A DNA stretch of 64,000 nucleotides from Lachnospiraceae bacterium (GCA_900753305.1 CAADYR010000093.1:53332-117331); one strand, 5' to 3'. Positions 53,399-61,850 are shown, counted from the first letter of the stretch. The notes: a model not told the origin generated them from the sequence alone. A program made the numbers and translations.

Positions 53399-54901
53399 AT
53401 GTATCTAAATGAGCTGGATAAGTACGACATAATTACCATTCAGGCGCATGATAATCCCGATGCAGATGCGATAGCAGCGGGCTATGCCTTGTATGTATAT
53501 TTCAGGACAAAAGGCAAAAAAGTCACGCTGATCTATAGCGGACGGTATCGAATACAGAAGACGAACCTGCGGTTAATGATAGATAAACTGGAGATACCAA
53601 TTGAGTACAGAGAAATGCAGGCTGGTCATATAGATGGATTACTGATCACTGTGGACTGTCAGTATGGAGCAGGCAACGTGTATCCTTTTACGGCAGATGC
53701 GATAGCGGTAATTGATCATCATCAGAAAGAAATCCATACGAATAATCTGGTAAGCTGGGAGATTGCATCGAATCTGGGAAGTTGTTCTACTTTAGTCTGG
53801 CGTATGCTTCTGGATGAACAGTTTCCGGTTAATGATGATATACGTTTGGGAACTGCCTTGTATTACGGATTATATCGTGATACAAATCAGCTCTCAGAAA
53901 TATGCTACCCTCTGGATATGGATATGAGAGATTCGGTTAAGTATGATAAATATATCATTCAGCATTTGCGTAATTCGAATATGTCATTAAAGGAACTGGA
54001 AATAGCAGGAGTTGCCATGATCCGCTATATTTATAATGACAGATTTCATTATGCCATTATCCAGGCGCAGCCGTGTGATCCTAATTTGCTGGGGTTGATC
54101 AGTGATTTCCTGATCCAGGTAGATGAGCTTACTACATGTGTTGTATTCAATCAGTTGGAGGACGGTTATAAATTTTCTGTCAGAAGCTGTGTCAAGGAGG
54201 TAAGAGCCAGTGAACTGGCACAATTTCTGGCAGCAGATGTAGGATCAGGCGGAGGCCATGTGGAAAAAGCCGGTGGATTTATTTATCGCCGTAAATATGA
54301 AGAAAAATTTGCAGGGATTCATTCAGAAGAATATTTCAGTAAGAGAATGAACGAATATTTTGAAAGTTTTGATATACTGGATGCAGATAAAATTGATCTG
54401 GATACGAGTGATATGCAGTGTTATTATATCAAACCTCTTGTGATTGGCTATGCGGAGGCAGGGGCTCTGATCCCGATAGGAACGAAGGGTGTGATCCGAA
54501 CACTGGAAGGCGATATTGAACTTGAGGCATCCAGGGATATGATCATTCTTATTAATGACGATGGCAAGGTAAAGGTGATATCGGGTTGTGAATTCCGTGA
54601 TAATTACAAGGTAATTGGTCAAAGCTGTAATATGAATCCGGAGTATACACCCCGCCTTAGAAATCTGGAGAATGGAGATATACTTGATCTGATGACATAT
54701 ATGAAATCCTGCACGTATAAAGACAGGATACATGTTTATGCCAAACAACTGGAACATGGAATTAAAGTGTTTTCACAAAATAGTGAGTCTTATATGGTAG
54801 GGCGGACAGGAGATTATCTGGTTGTTACATGTGATAATCCACAGGACATCTATATGGTAGAAAAAGAAACTTTTGATAAAAATTATCAAGAAATAGATTA
54901 A
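53399..54901 (+). CDS. DHH-family phosphoesterase with a C-terminal extension
   Basis: 500 residues. Motifs of the DHH/DHHA1 superfamily are in order: HDNPDADAIAAG, VDCQYGAG, VIDHHQKE, GLYRDTNQ, and the DHHA1 glycine block GSGGGHVEKAGG near residue 280. Relatives such as NrnA degrade short RNAs or pAp and cyclic dinucleotides with Mn2+. NrnA-type proteins end at about 310-330 residues; here about 165 further residues of unknown fold, with several predicted beta-strands, are added. AGGAG before the ATG. It follows the guaB terminator immediately, so it depends on read-through or an unseen promoter. Confidence 0.85.
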   Translation: MYLNELDKYDIITIQAHDNPDADAIAAGYALYVYFRTKGKKVTLIYSGRYRIQKTNLRLMIDKLEIPIEYREMQAGHIDGLLITVDCQYGAGNVYPFTADAIAVIDHHQKEIHTNNLVSWEIASNLGSCSTLVWRMLLDEQFPVNDDIRLGTALYYGLYRDTNQLSEICYPLDMDMRDSVKYDKYIIQHLRNSNMSLKELEIAGVAMIRYIYNDRFHYAIIQAQPCDPNLLGLISDFLIQVDELTTCVVFNQLEDGYKFSVRSCVKEVRASELAQFLAADVGSGGGHVEKAGGFIYRRKYEEKFAGIHSEEYFSKRMNEYFESFDILDADKIDLDTSDMQCYYIKPLVIGYAEAGALIPIGTKGVIRTLEGDIELEASRDMIILINDDGKVKVISGCEFRDNYKVIGQSCNMNPEYTPRLRNLENGDILDLMTYMKSCTYKDRIHVYAKQLEHGIKVFSQNSESYMVGRTGDYLVVTCDNPQDIYMVEKETFDKNYQEID

Positions 54902-54910
54902 ATTTAGTCA

Positions 54911-54939
54911 TTGACGACGCACTGACGTGTTACTATAAT
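54911..54939 (+). promoter_or_regulatory. promoter of the T-box and oxidoreductase operon
   Basis: TTGACG (54911-54916), 17 nt, TATAAT (54934-54939). Confidence 0.85.
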
Positions 54940-54984
54940 AAAACCGATAATTAAATATTTTTAATGTAGGTCATAAACCTGCTA

Positions 54985-55223
54985 AAGACTTTGATGGAGA
55001 CAGTACTTATATCTGGAAAGTTACAGAGAGCCGTGGCAGCTGAGAAACGGTGCAAGTAGAGACATAAGGAATATCCCTCCTGAGTTGCAACGCAAAAGTG
55101 TGATGCACATGAGTAGACGTTGACGGTTTCCTCCCGTAAAAGAGGACGCATATGTTAGTATGTCGTAGATGGATCATTAGAAGAATTTCAGAGCTTCTGC
55201 CGTTTGCGGCAGAAGCTCTTTTT
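54985..55223 (+). promoter_or_regulatory. T-box leader, predicted to sense tRNA-Ile
   Basis: Stem I landmarks are in order: AGTA (55002-55005), ACAGAGAG (55023-55030), CGGTGC (55048-55053), then GGAATATC with the ATC codon in the specifier position (GAA-N-codon), followed by CCTCCTGAGTTG. ATC is an isoleucine codon. A strong terminator ends the leader (55190-55223). The antiterminator bulge is not the canonical AGGGTGGNACC; the best candidate is TGGATCA at 55170-55176, flanked by GTAGA that can pair with TCTGC of the terminator arm. Uncharged tRNA would favour read-through into the oxidoreductase genes. Confidence 0.8.
55190..55223 (+). terminator. attenuator hairpin of the T-box
   Basis: AGAGCTTCTGCCG pairs perfectly (13 bp) with CGGCAGAAGCTCT around TTTG, then TTTT. 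Confidence 0.92.
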
Positions 55224-55292
55224 GCGTGAATAGGCAAAAATATGGTTCACGAGTTGTGTGTAAACCAGATCAGAAAGGAAAAGGTGTTTAGA

Positions 55293-55865
55293 ATGAACAA
55301 AACAGTAGAAATCAGATGGCATGGACGCGGTGGCCAGGGTGCAAAGACAGCAGCACTTCTTCTGGCAGACGTTGCCTTTAAAACAGGGAAATATGTACAG
55401 GGTTTTCCAGAGTATGGACCGGAGAGAATGGGGGCACCAATTACAGCCTATAATCGTATCAGTGATGAACCGATCACCGTACATTCTAATATTTATGAGC
55501 CAGATTATGTAGTGGTAGTAGATGAGAGTCTGCTGGAAACGATAGATGTGACGAAAGGCTTGAAGAGAGAAGGAGCAGTTATCATCAATTCAGAACGTTC
55601 CAAAGAAGAACTCAGGAAACATCTTCATGGATATGAGGGGGCTGTATATACGGTAAATGCAAAGCAGATCTCCATGCGTACACTTGGTAAGAATTATCCG
55701 AACTCTCCAATGCTGGCAGCGGCAGTAGCAGTATCCAATGTTATGGAGAGAAAGGCATTTCTGCAGGAAATGAGAGCATCTTTCCAGCATAAGTTTGCGA
55801 AGAAGCCTGAGGTCATCGATGGTAATATGCAGGCATTGAAACTGGCTTTTGAAGAAGCATGTTAA
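55293..55865 (+). CDS. porC: 2-oxoacid:ferredoxin oxidoreductase, gamma subunit
   Basis: 190 residues from ATG 55293, set by AAGGAAAAGG at 55275-55284; the frame is open upstream to 55242 but that part follows the attenuator and has no ribosome site. WHGRGGQGAKTAALLLADV is the hallmark of the gamma (domain III) subunit. It belongs to a four-subunit enzyme that interconverts a 2-oxoacid plus CoA with acyl-CoA, CO2 and reduced ferredoxin. The order gamma, delta, alpha, beta is that of the Thermotoga pyruvate enzyme as I recall it. The true substrate is open; the T-box argues for a branched-chain or isoleucine-related acid. Confidence 0.9.
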   Translation: MNKTVEIRWHGRGGQGAKTAALLLADVAFKTGKYVQGFPEYGPERMGAPITAYNRISDEPITVHSNIYEPDYVVVVDESLLETIDVTKGLKREGAVIINSERSKEELRKHLHGYEGAVYTVNAKQISMRTLGKNYPNSPMLAAAVAVSNVMERKAFLQEMRASFQHKFAKKPEVIDGNMQALKLAFEEAC

Positions 55866-55884
55866 TCATAGATAGAGAGAAAAA

Positions 55885-56196
55885 GTGAGGATATACAACG
55901 TGATACAGGATAGAATCAATGAAAGAAGCCCGTGGCAGGATATCACAGAAGGAAATAAGATATTTGAACCTGCAACATCAAGAGAATTTAATACAGGAGA
56001 GTGGAGAACTGCAACACCTGTTTTTGATAAGGAAAAATGTAAACAGTGTCTGCTGTGCGCACCGGTCTGTCCGGACTGTTCCATTCCGGTGACGAATGGA
56101 GTAAGAGATGAATTTGACTATGATCATTGCAAGGGCTGCGGAATCTGTGCAAAAGTTTGTCCCTTTGGAGCGATTACAATGAGGCAAGGAAAGTGA
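55885..56196 (+). CDS. porD: 2-oxoacid:ferredoxin oxidoreductase, delta (ferredoxin-like) subunit
   Basis: 103 residues, starting at GTG 55885. Two 4Fe-4S motifs are present: CKQCLLCAPVCP and CKGCGICAKVCP. The N-terminal 45 residues include EWRTATPVFDKEKC, typical of PorD. It passes electrons between the TPP site of the beta subunit and external ferredoxin. It is 19 bp from the gamma gene. An 84-bp gap with a hairpin separates it from alpha. Confidence 0.92.
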   Translation: MRIYNVIQDRINERSPWQDITEGNKIFEPATSREFNTGEWRTATPVFDKEKCKQCLLCAPVCPDCSIPVTNGVRDEFDYDHCKGCGICAKVCPFGAITMRQGK

Positions 56197-56226
56197 AAAA
56201 AACATATAGGTTAGTTTTTTCACCTG

Positions 56227-56253
56227 GCAAATTTGTGTTGCGCACAAATTCGC
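56227..56253. repeat. intercistronic hairpin in the oxidoreductase operon
   Basis: GCAAATTTGTG and CACAAATTCGC form a stem with one mismatch around 5 nt. There is no T tract, so it is unlikely to be a terminator; a role in message processing or stability is possible. Confidence 0.45.
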
Positions 56254-56280
56254 AGTTTATAGAAAGGTATGGTTATTAAA

Positions 56281-57468
56281 ATGGCAATCAGAGAACGTTT
56301 ATCAGGGAATGAAGCAGTGGCATATGCAATCAAACAGATCAACCCGGATGTAATGCCGGCTTTTCCAATTACACCATCAACAGAAATACCACAGTATGTG
56401 GCTACTTATATCGCAAATGGCGAGATCGATACAGAATTTATACATGTAGAAAGTGAACACAGTGCCATGAGTGCAACGATCGGGGCATCTGCTGCCGGCG
56501 CCAGAGCACTGACTGCAACTTCTTCCTGTGGTATGGCGCTGATGTGGGAAGAACTGTATGTAGCCGCTTCTGACAGGTTACCTATTGTACTGGCACTGGT
56601 GAACCGTGCATTGACAGGTCCTATCAATATCAATGCCGATCATTCAGACAGTATGGGAGCCAGAGATACGGGATGGATTCAGATTTATGCAGAGTCCAAT
56701 CAGGAAGTATATGATAATTTCCTGCAGGCATTTCCTATTGCAGAGCATGAAGAAGTCAAGCTTCCGGTCATGATCTGTCAGGATGGTTTCATTACCAGCC
56801 ACGGTGTAGAGAATATACAGTTAGTAGAAGATGAACTGGTCAAAGAATTTGTAGGAGAGTATAATCCGGAACATTATCTTCTCAATCCTTCAGAAACAAT
56901 GGCGGTAGGACCTTATGCAGTATCCAATTATTATATGGAAACCAAACGTGCGCAAAGAGAAGCAATGCTTAATGCGAAGAAGGTCATTCTGGAAATGGCA
57001 GACCGTTTTGAAAAAATGACAGGAAGAAAGTATGGCTTTTTTGAAGAATACAGAATGGAAGATGCAGAATATGCGGTAGTGATCATTGGTTCTGCAGCCG
57101 GTACCTGCAAGGCGGCTATCGAACATATCAGACATACAACAGGTAAAAAGGTCGGATTGATCAAAATCAGGGTATTTCGTCCTTTCCCTGAAGAAGAACT
57201 GACACAGGCGCTGTCTAAGGTAAAAGCGGTGGCTATCATGGATCGTTCTGAGATGTTTGCAGCGACCAGTGGACCACTCGGTGCGGAAGTCAGAGCGGCC
57301 ATGTATCAGGCGAAACTTTCAGCAGAGGTGGTAAATTATTTCTACGGCCTTGGAGGACGTGATATTACGGTAGAAGATTTTGAACAGGTGTATGACAATC
57401 TGGAAAAAATGTCACAGACTCATATTGTAGAGGACATGTACAGTTACATCGGATTAAGGGAAAGGTAA
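56281..57468 (+). CDS. porA: 2-oxoacid:ferredoxin oxidoreductase, alpha subunit
   Basis: 395 residues from ATG 56281, 13 nt after AGAAAGG; the ATG at 56269 is only 1 nt from that site. LSGNEAVAYAIKQINPDV, the AFPITPSTEIPQYV pocket, VESEHSAMSATIGASAAGAR and TSSCGMALMWEE are the conserved pyrimidine-side blocks of the TPP-binding tetramer. GPININADHSDSMGARDTGW and YGLGGRDI resemble archaeal and Thermotoga PorA. Together with beta it binds thiamine diphosphate and CoA. Confidence 0.92.
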   Translation: MAIRERLSGNEAVAYAIKQINPDVMPAFPITPSTEIPQYVATYIANGEIDTEFIHVESEHSAMSATIGASAAGARALTATSSCGMALMWEELYVAASDRLPIVLALVNRALTGPININADHSDSMGARDTGWIQIYAESNQEVYDNFLQAFPIAEHEEVKLPVMICQDGFITSHGVENIQLVEDELVKEFVGEYNPEHYLLNPSETMAVGPYAVSNYYMETKRAQREAMLNAKKVILEMADRFEKMTGRKYGFFEEYRMEDAEYAVVIIGSAAGTCKAAIEHIRHTTGKKVGLIKIRVFRPFPEEELTQALSKVKAVAIMDRSEMFAATSGPLGAEVRAAMYQAKLSAEVVNYFYGLGGRDITVEDFEQVYDNLEKMSQTHIVEDMYSYIGLRER

Positions 57469-57472
57469 ACAT

Positions 57473-58408
57473 ATGGAAACAGCATATAATTTTAAAGAAG
57501 TAATGAGTAAACCTGAACGTTTGGCACCGGGACATAGAATGTGTGCAGGATGCGGTGGTACGATTGCAGTTCGTACAGTACTGAGAGCGCTGCATGAAGG
57601 AGACAGGGCAGTTATTGGTAATGCAACAGGATGTCTGGAGGTTTCATCTTTTATGTATCCTTATACTGCATATGAGGACAGCTATATCCATAATGCTTTT
57701 GAAAATGCAGGAGCAACTTTATCAGGTGTGGAAACTGCATACAGAGTATTGAAGAAAAAAGGCAGGCTGACAGATAATTATAAATTTATTACATTCGGTG
57801 GTGATGGTGGTACATATGATATCGGGTTCCAGTCTTTGTCAGGAGCTATGGAACGTGGACATGATATGGTCTATGTCTGTTATGATAATGGTGCCTATAT
57901 GAATACCGGAACACAACGGTCTTCTGCAACACCGCAGTATGCAGATACTACAACGACACCGGCGGGCAAGGTATCCAATGGTAAGGTACAGGTCAGAAAG
58001 GACTTGGCAGCGATCATAGCAGAGCATCATGTACCATATGTAGGACAGAGTACTTACATTGGTAATTTTAAGGATCTGTATACCAAGGCAGAAAAGGCAA
58101 TCTACACAGAAGGTCCCGCATTCCTGAATGTCATGTCTCCCTGTCCTAGAGGTTGGGGATATGAAGCATCTGAATTGATGAATATCTGCAAAATGGCAGT
58201 TGAAACATGTTACTGGCCTTTGTTTGAGGTAGTAGATGGCAAGTGGATCTTGAATTATGCACCTAAGAACAAGATGCCGATTGAAGAATTTCTGCGTCCA
58301 CAGAGACGGTTTAAACATTTATTCAAAAAAGGCAATGAGGAATTGATCGGATTTTTTCAGGCAGAAATTGATAAGCGTTGGGAAGAACTTCGCAATCGAT
58401 GTGAATAA
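57473..58408 (+). CDS. porB: 2-oxoacid:ferredoxin oxidoreductase, beta subunit
   Basis: 311 residues, 4 bp after alpha. The TPP motif begins FGGDGGTYDIGFQSLSG and ends at CYDNGAYMNTG. Cysteines for a 4Fe-4S cluster appear in MCAGCGG, and further on in ATGCLEV and SPCPRGWG. The close match of these blocks to Thermotoga PorB (from memory) suggests a pyruvate-type enzyme, but substrate choice cannot be read reliably. A terminator follows at 58423-58450. Confidence 0.92.
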   Translation: METAYNFKEVMSKPERLAPGHRMCAGCGGTIAVRTVLRALHEGDRAVIGNATGCLEVSSFMYPYTAYEDSYIHNAFENAGATLSGVETAYRVLKKKGRLTDNYKFITFGGDGGTYDIGFQSLSGAMERGHDMVYVCYDNGAYMNTGTQRSSATPQYADTTTTPAGKVSNGKVQVRKDLAAIIAEHHVPYVGQSTYIGNFKDLYTKAEKAIYTEGPAFLNVMSPCPRGWGYEASELMNICKMAVETCYWPLFEVVDGKWILNYAPKNKMPIEEFLRPQRRFKHLFKKGNEELIGFFQAEIDKRWEELRNRCE

Positions 58409-58422
58409 AGGACATAAAATGA

Positions 58423-58450
58423 GGCAGTCTATAGCAGACTGCCCTGTTTT
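58423..58450. terminator. terminator after the oxidoreductase operon
   Basis: GGCAGTCT pairs perfectly with AGACTGCC around ATAGC, followed by CTGTTTT. It overlaps the end of the minus-strand gene by 2 bp. Confidence 0.85.
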
Positions 58451-58967
58451 AGGATTCCTGTGTTTTATTTTCAAACTCATGGCGGGCAGCTTCTATTTCT
58501 GCCTGCTTTTTAGCATCATCTTCTGCGGCTTCACGCAGCAGACGTTCATAGATAGCATTCGCTTCTTTAATGATTTCATCCTGTTCAGGTGGGAGTGTTA
58601 CATCGTCTGATTTGCTAGCAGCGACTAATGAATCGATATTACATTGTGAACTGGCTGCATTCAGAATTTCATCCAGAGTTGACTGTGTTTTGTCATCAAC
58701 CGGTTTTTGTCCATATAGGCCGGAATAGGAACCGGTAGAGGCATTAAATGCATCATCGGATGTTTTATCCTGTTCTACGCAAGCAGCTTCTTCCAGTTCT
58801 TTCTGGTGGGCAATTTCCTCTTCTTCCAGTTCTTTCTGGTGGGCAATTTCCTCTTCTTCCTTGGAGGGCCATATCTTTTTGTAATCCGGATTATAAACAA
58901 CGAACCACCATTTGATAATATTTCGATAATATTTCTTGAAGAAATAAGCGGTAGCGGGGTCTGTCAT
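58449..58967 (-). CDS. acidic repeat-bearing protein, unknown function
   Basis: 172 residues. An aromatic, basic N-terminus (FFKKYYRNIIKWWFVVYNPDYKK) might touch the membrane. It is followed by two tandem copies of an 11-residue charged unit (EEEIAHQKELE), a polar middle and a helical C-terminal region (about 130-165) rich in Glu, Ala and Lys. The DNA repeat unit is 33 bp. No family is recognised. The start has AGAAAGG upstream. Its leader contains a palindromic repeat copy at 58985-59055. Confidence 0.65.
   Translation of the reverse strand: MTDPATAYFFKKYYRNIIKWWFVVYNPDYKKIWPSKEEEEIAHQKELEEEEIAHQKELEEAACVEQDKTSDDAFNASTGSYSGLYGQKPVDDKTQSTLDEILNAASSQCNIDSLVAASKSDDVTLPPEQDEIIKEANAIYERLLREAAEDDAKKQAEIEAARHEFENKTQES
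58795..58860. repeat. 33-bp tandem repeat inside the acidic protein gene
   Basis: Two adjacent copies of a 33-bp unit that includes CTGGTGGGCAATTTCCTC; the copies look identical. Being a multiple of 3, copy-number change keeps the reading frame. Confidence 0.85.
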
Positions 58968-58984
58968 AAGAACATTACCTTTCT

Positions 58985-59055
58985 GATATATGTTATTTTT
59001 CAGAACCCCATTTGCAAAATCACATCCATGTAAGTTTTTGGCTCTGAATATATAT
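58985..59055. repeat. palindromic repeat upstream of the acidic protein gene (copy C)
   Basis: TTTTTCAGA on the left and TCTGAATATA on the right form an imperfect inverted repeat. CAGAACCCCATTTGCAAAA next to the left arm matches copy B (CAGAACCCCATTCACAAAA) with two differences. Relative to the downstream gene it is in the opposite orientation to copy B. Confidence 0.6.
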
Positions 59056-59177
59056 ATTTTACCATATAAAATGAAAAAACCATAGAAATCTATGAAAAAA
59101 AGTGAAAAAAATTAGAATTGAGTCAAAATACAATATATAAAAACATTGGAAACAATCTAAAAATATTATAAAATGAA

Positions 59178-59205
59178 TTGACAAAACAGAGATGCGTGTT
59201 ATAGT
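59178..59205 (+). promoter_or_regulatory. promoter of clpB
   Basis: TTGACA (59178-59183), 16 nt, TATAGT (59200-59205) with TGT before it (extended -10). I see neither a CIRCE nor a CtsR box nearby. Confidence 0.75.
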
Positions 59206-59240
59206 AGATATAGAACAAAGGAAACAAAGGAGGTTTGGTT

Positions 59241-61844
59241 ATGAACATTCAAAAGTTTACTCAGAAATCCATGGAAGCCGTAAATCAATGCGAGAAGCTT
59301 TGTATGGAATATGGTAATCAGGAGTTGGAACAGGAACATTTACTGTATGCTCTTCTTACCATTGATGATAGTCTGATTTTGAAGCTGATTGAGAAGATGG
59401 AAATCAACAGCGAGCATTTTGTCAATAGAGCAAGAGCCGCACTGGAGAAAAGAGTTAAAGTTCAGGGTGGCCAGCCTTATGTAGGACAATATCTGAACAA
59501 AGTGCTGATATCCGCAGAGGATGAGGCTAAGAGAATGGGTGATGAATATGTATCGGTAGAGCATCTCTTCCTTTCCATGATCCAGAACCCGAATAAGGAG
59601 ATCAAGGCAATCTTTCAGGAATATGGTATTACCAGAGAACGTTTCCTGAAAGCCTTGAGTGAAGTACGTGGTAACCAGCGTGTTACCAGTGATAACCCGG
59701 AAGCTACTTATGATACTCTGGAGAAGTACGGACAGGATCTGGTGGAAAAAGCCAGAAATCAGAAGCTCGATCCGGTCATCGGCAGAGACAATGAGATCCG
59801 TAATATTATCCGTATCTTATCACGTAAGACCAAGAATAACCCTGTATTGATCGGCGAACCTGGTGTAGGTAAGACCGCCGTTGTAGAAGGTCTGGCACAG
59901 CGAATCGTCAGAGGAGATGTACCACAGGGACTGAAGGATAAGAAGGTCTTTGCACTGGATATGGGTGCACTGGTAGCAGGTGCGAAATATCGTGGTGAAT
60001 TCGAAGAGAGACTGAAAGCTGTACTGGAAGATGTCAAGAACAGTGATGGCCAGATCATCCTGTTTATTGATGAACTGCATACAATTGTAGGTGCTGGTAA
60101 GACAGACGGCGCACTGGATGCAGGCAATATGCTCAAGCCTATGCTGGCAAGAGGTGAACTGCATTGTATCGGTGCTACGACACTGGATGAGTACAGACAG
60201 TACATTGAGAAGGATCCGGCACTGGAGAGACGTTTCCAGCCCGTTATGGTAGCTGAGCCTACCGTAGAAGATACGATCAGTATCCTGCGTGGCCTTAAGG
60301 AACGTTACGAGGTATATCATGGCGTCAAGATCATGGATAATGCGCTGGTCAGTGCTGCAACGCTTTCCAACCGTTATATTACAGACAGATTCCTGCCTGA
60401 TAAGGCAATAGACCTTGTAGATGAGGCTTGTGCCATGATCAAGACAGAACTGGATTCCCTGCCGGCAGAACTGGATGAGATGCAGCGTCATATCATGCAG
60501 ATGGAGATTGAAGAAACTGCTCTGAAAAAAGAGGAAGACCGTCTGAGCAAGGAACGTCTGGAAGCATTACAGAAAGAACTTGCTGAGGAAAAGGCGGAGT
60601 TCAACAACCGTAAGGCACAATGGGATAATGAAAAGGCATCTGTTGAGAAGCTGTCCAAACTGCGTGAAGAGATAGATTCCATCAATGCACAGATTCAGAT
60701 CGCCCAGAGAGAAGGAAATCTGGAAAAGGCAGCAGAGTTAAGTTATGGCAAATTACCGGCAATTAAGCATCAGTTAGAGGTCGAAGAGGAGAATGTCAAG
60801 GCAAAGGATATGAGTCTGGTACATGAGAGTGTAACAGAGGAAGAAATCGCCAAGATCATCTCCAGATGGACAGGTATTCCTGTTGCAAAGTTGAACGAGA
60901 GTGAACGTAACAAGACACTGCATCTGGATGAGGAACTTCACAAACGTGTCATTGGACAGGATGAAGGTGTTACGAAAGTAACAGAAGCCATTATCCGTTC
61001 CAAGGCAGGTATCAAAGACCCGACAAAGCCAATCGGTTCCTTCCTGTTCCTTGGCCCTACCGGTGTAGGTAAGACAGAACTTGCCAAGGCACTGGCAGCA
61101 GCATTGTTTGATGATGAGAATAATATGGTGCGTATCGATATGAGTGAGTACATGGAGAAATATTCCGTGTCCCGTCTGATCGGAGCACCTCCCGGATATG
61201 TAGGATATGATGAAGGCGGACAGCTTACAGAAGCAGTCAGAAGAAAGCCTTACAGTGTTGTACTTTTCGATGAGATCGAGAAAGCACACCCTGATGTATT
61301 CAATGTCCTTTTACAGGTATTGGATGATGGTCGTATTACAGACTCTCAGGGCAGAACGGTAGACTTCAAAAATACGATACTGATCATGACTTCAAACATC
61401 GGTGCGCAGTATCTGCTGGATGGTATTGAAGAGAATGGTGAGATCAAACAGGAGTCACAGGATATGGTCATGAATGAACTTCGTGGACATTTCAGACCTG
61501 AGTTCCTGAACCGTCTGGATGAGATCATTATGTTCAAGCCGCTGACCAAGGGCAATATCGGCGGTATCATTAATCTGATCATTGATGATCTGAACAGGAG
61601 ACTGGCAGATAAGGAGCTTACGATCGAACTTACTGACGAAGCAAAGCATTACATCATTGAAAATGGTTATGATCCGGTATATGGCGCAAGACCTTTGAAA
61701 CGTTATATTCAGAAATATGTTGAGACATTGGCTGCAAAGCTGATTCTGGCAGGTGATCTGGATTCCGGTGACACGATCGTTATTGATGTAGAGAATGGAC
61801 AGTTGACAGCAGTGCCAAGAGCAAATGCTGAAGTAGTAGATTAA
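59241..61844 (+). CDS. clpB: ATP-dependent disaggregase ClpB
   Basis: 867 residues from ATG 59241, 7 nt after AGGAGG (59228-59233). The N-domain (about 1-145) is followed by NBD1 with Walker A GEPGVGKTA and an M-domain coiled coil (about 410-525, rich in Glu/Lys/Leu). NBD2 has Walker A GPTGVGKTE and Walker B VVLFDEIEKAHP. There is no ClpP-docking loop, so it is a disaggregase working with DnaK rather than a protease partner. It refolds aggregated proteins after heat stress. Single gene with its own promoter and terminator. Confidence 0.97.
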   Translation: MNIQKFTQKSMEAVNQCEKLCMEYGNQELEQEHLLYALLTIDDSLILKLIEKMEINSEHFVNRARAALEKRVKVQGGQPYVGQYLNKVLISAEDEAKRMGDEYVSVEHLFLSMIQNPNKEIKAIFQEYGITRERFLKALSEVRGNQRVTSDNPEATYDTLEKYGQDLVEKARNQKLDPVIGRDNEIRNIIRILSRKTKNNPVLIGEPGVGKTAVVEGLAQRIVRGDVPQGLKDKKVFALDMGALVAGAKYRGEFEERLKAVLEDVKNSDGQIILFIDELHTIVGAGKTDGALDAGNMLKPMLARGELHCIGATTLDEYRQYIEKDPALERRFQPVMVAEPTVEDTISILRGLKERYEVYHGVKIMDNALVSAATLSNRYITDRFLPDKAIDLVDEACAMIKTELDSLPAELDEMQRHIMQMEIEETALKKEEDRLSKERLEALQKELAEEKAEFNNRKAQWDNEKASVEKLSKLREEIDSINAQIQIAQREGNLEKAAELSYGKLPAIKHQLEVEEENVKAKDMSLVHESVTEEEIAKIISRWTGIPVAKLNESERNKTLHLDEELHKRVIGQDEGVTKVTEAIIRSKAGIKDPTKPIGSFLFLGPTGVGKTELAKALAAALFDDENNMVRIDMSEYMEKYSVSRLIGAPPGYVGYDEGGQLTEAVRRKPYSVVLFDEIEKAHPDVFNVLLQVLDDGRITDSQGRTVDFKNTILIMTSNIGAQYLLDGIEENGEIKQESQDMVMNELRGHFRPEFLNRLDEIIMFKPLTKGNIGGIINLIIDDLNRRLADKELTIELTDEAKHYIIENGYDPVYGARPLKRYIQKYVETLAAKLILAGDLDSGDTIVIDVENGQLTAVPRANAEVVD

Positions 61845-61850
61845 AATTAT

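Noticed and set aside
55242..55292. 17-residue extension of the gamma subunit
   Set aside because: It begins just after the T-box attenuator, lacks a ribosome site and is not part of the family N-terminus.
59050..59240. CIRCE or CtsR control of clpB
   Set aside because: Neither TTAGCACTC-N9-GAGTGCTAA nor a repeated GGTCAAA motif is present.
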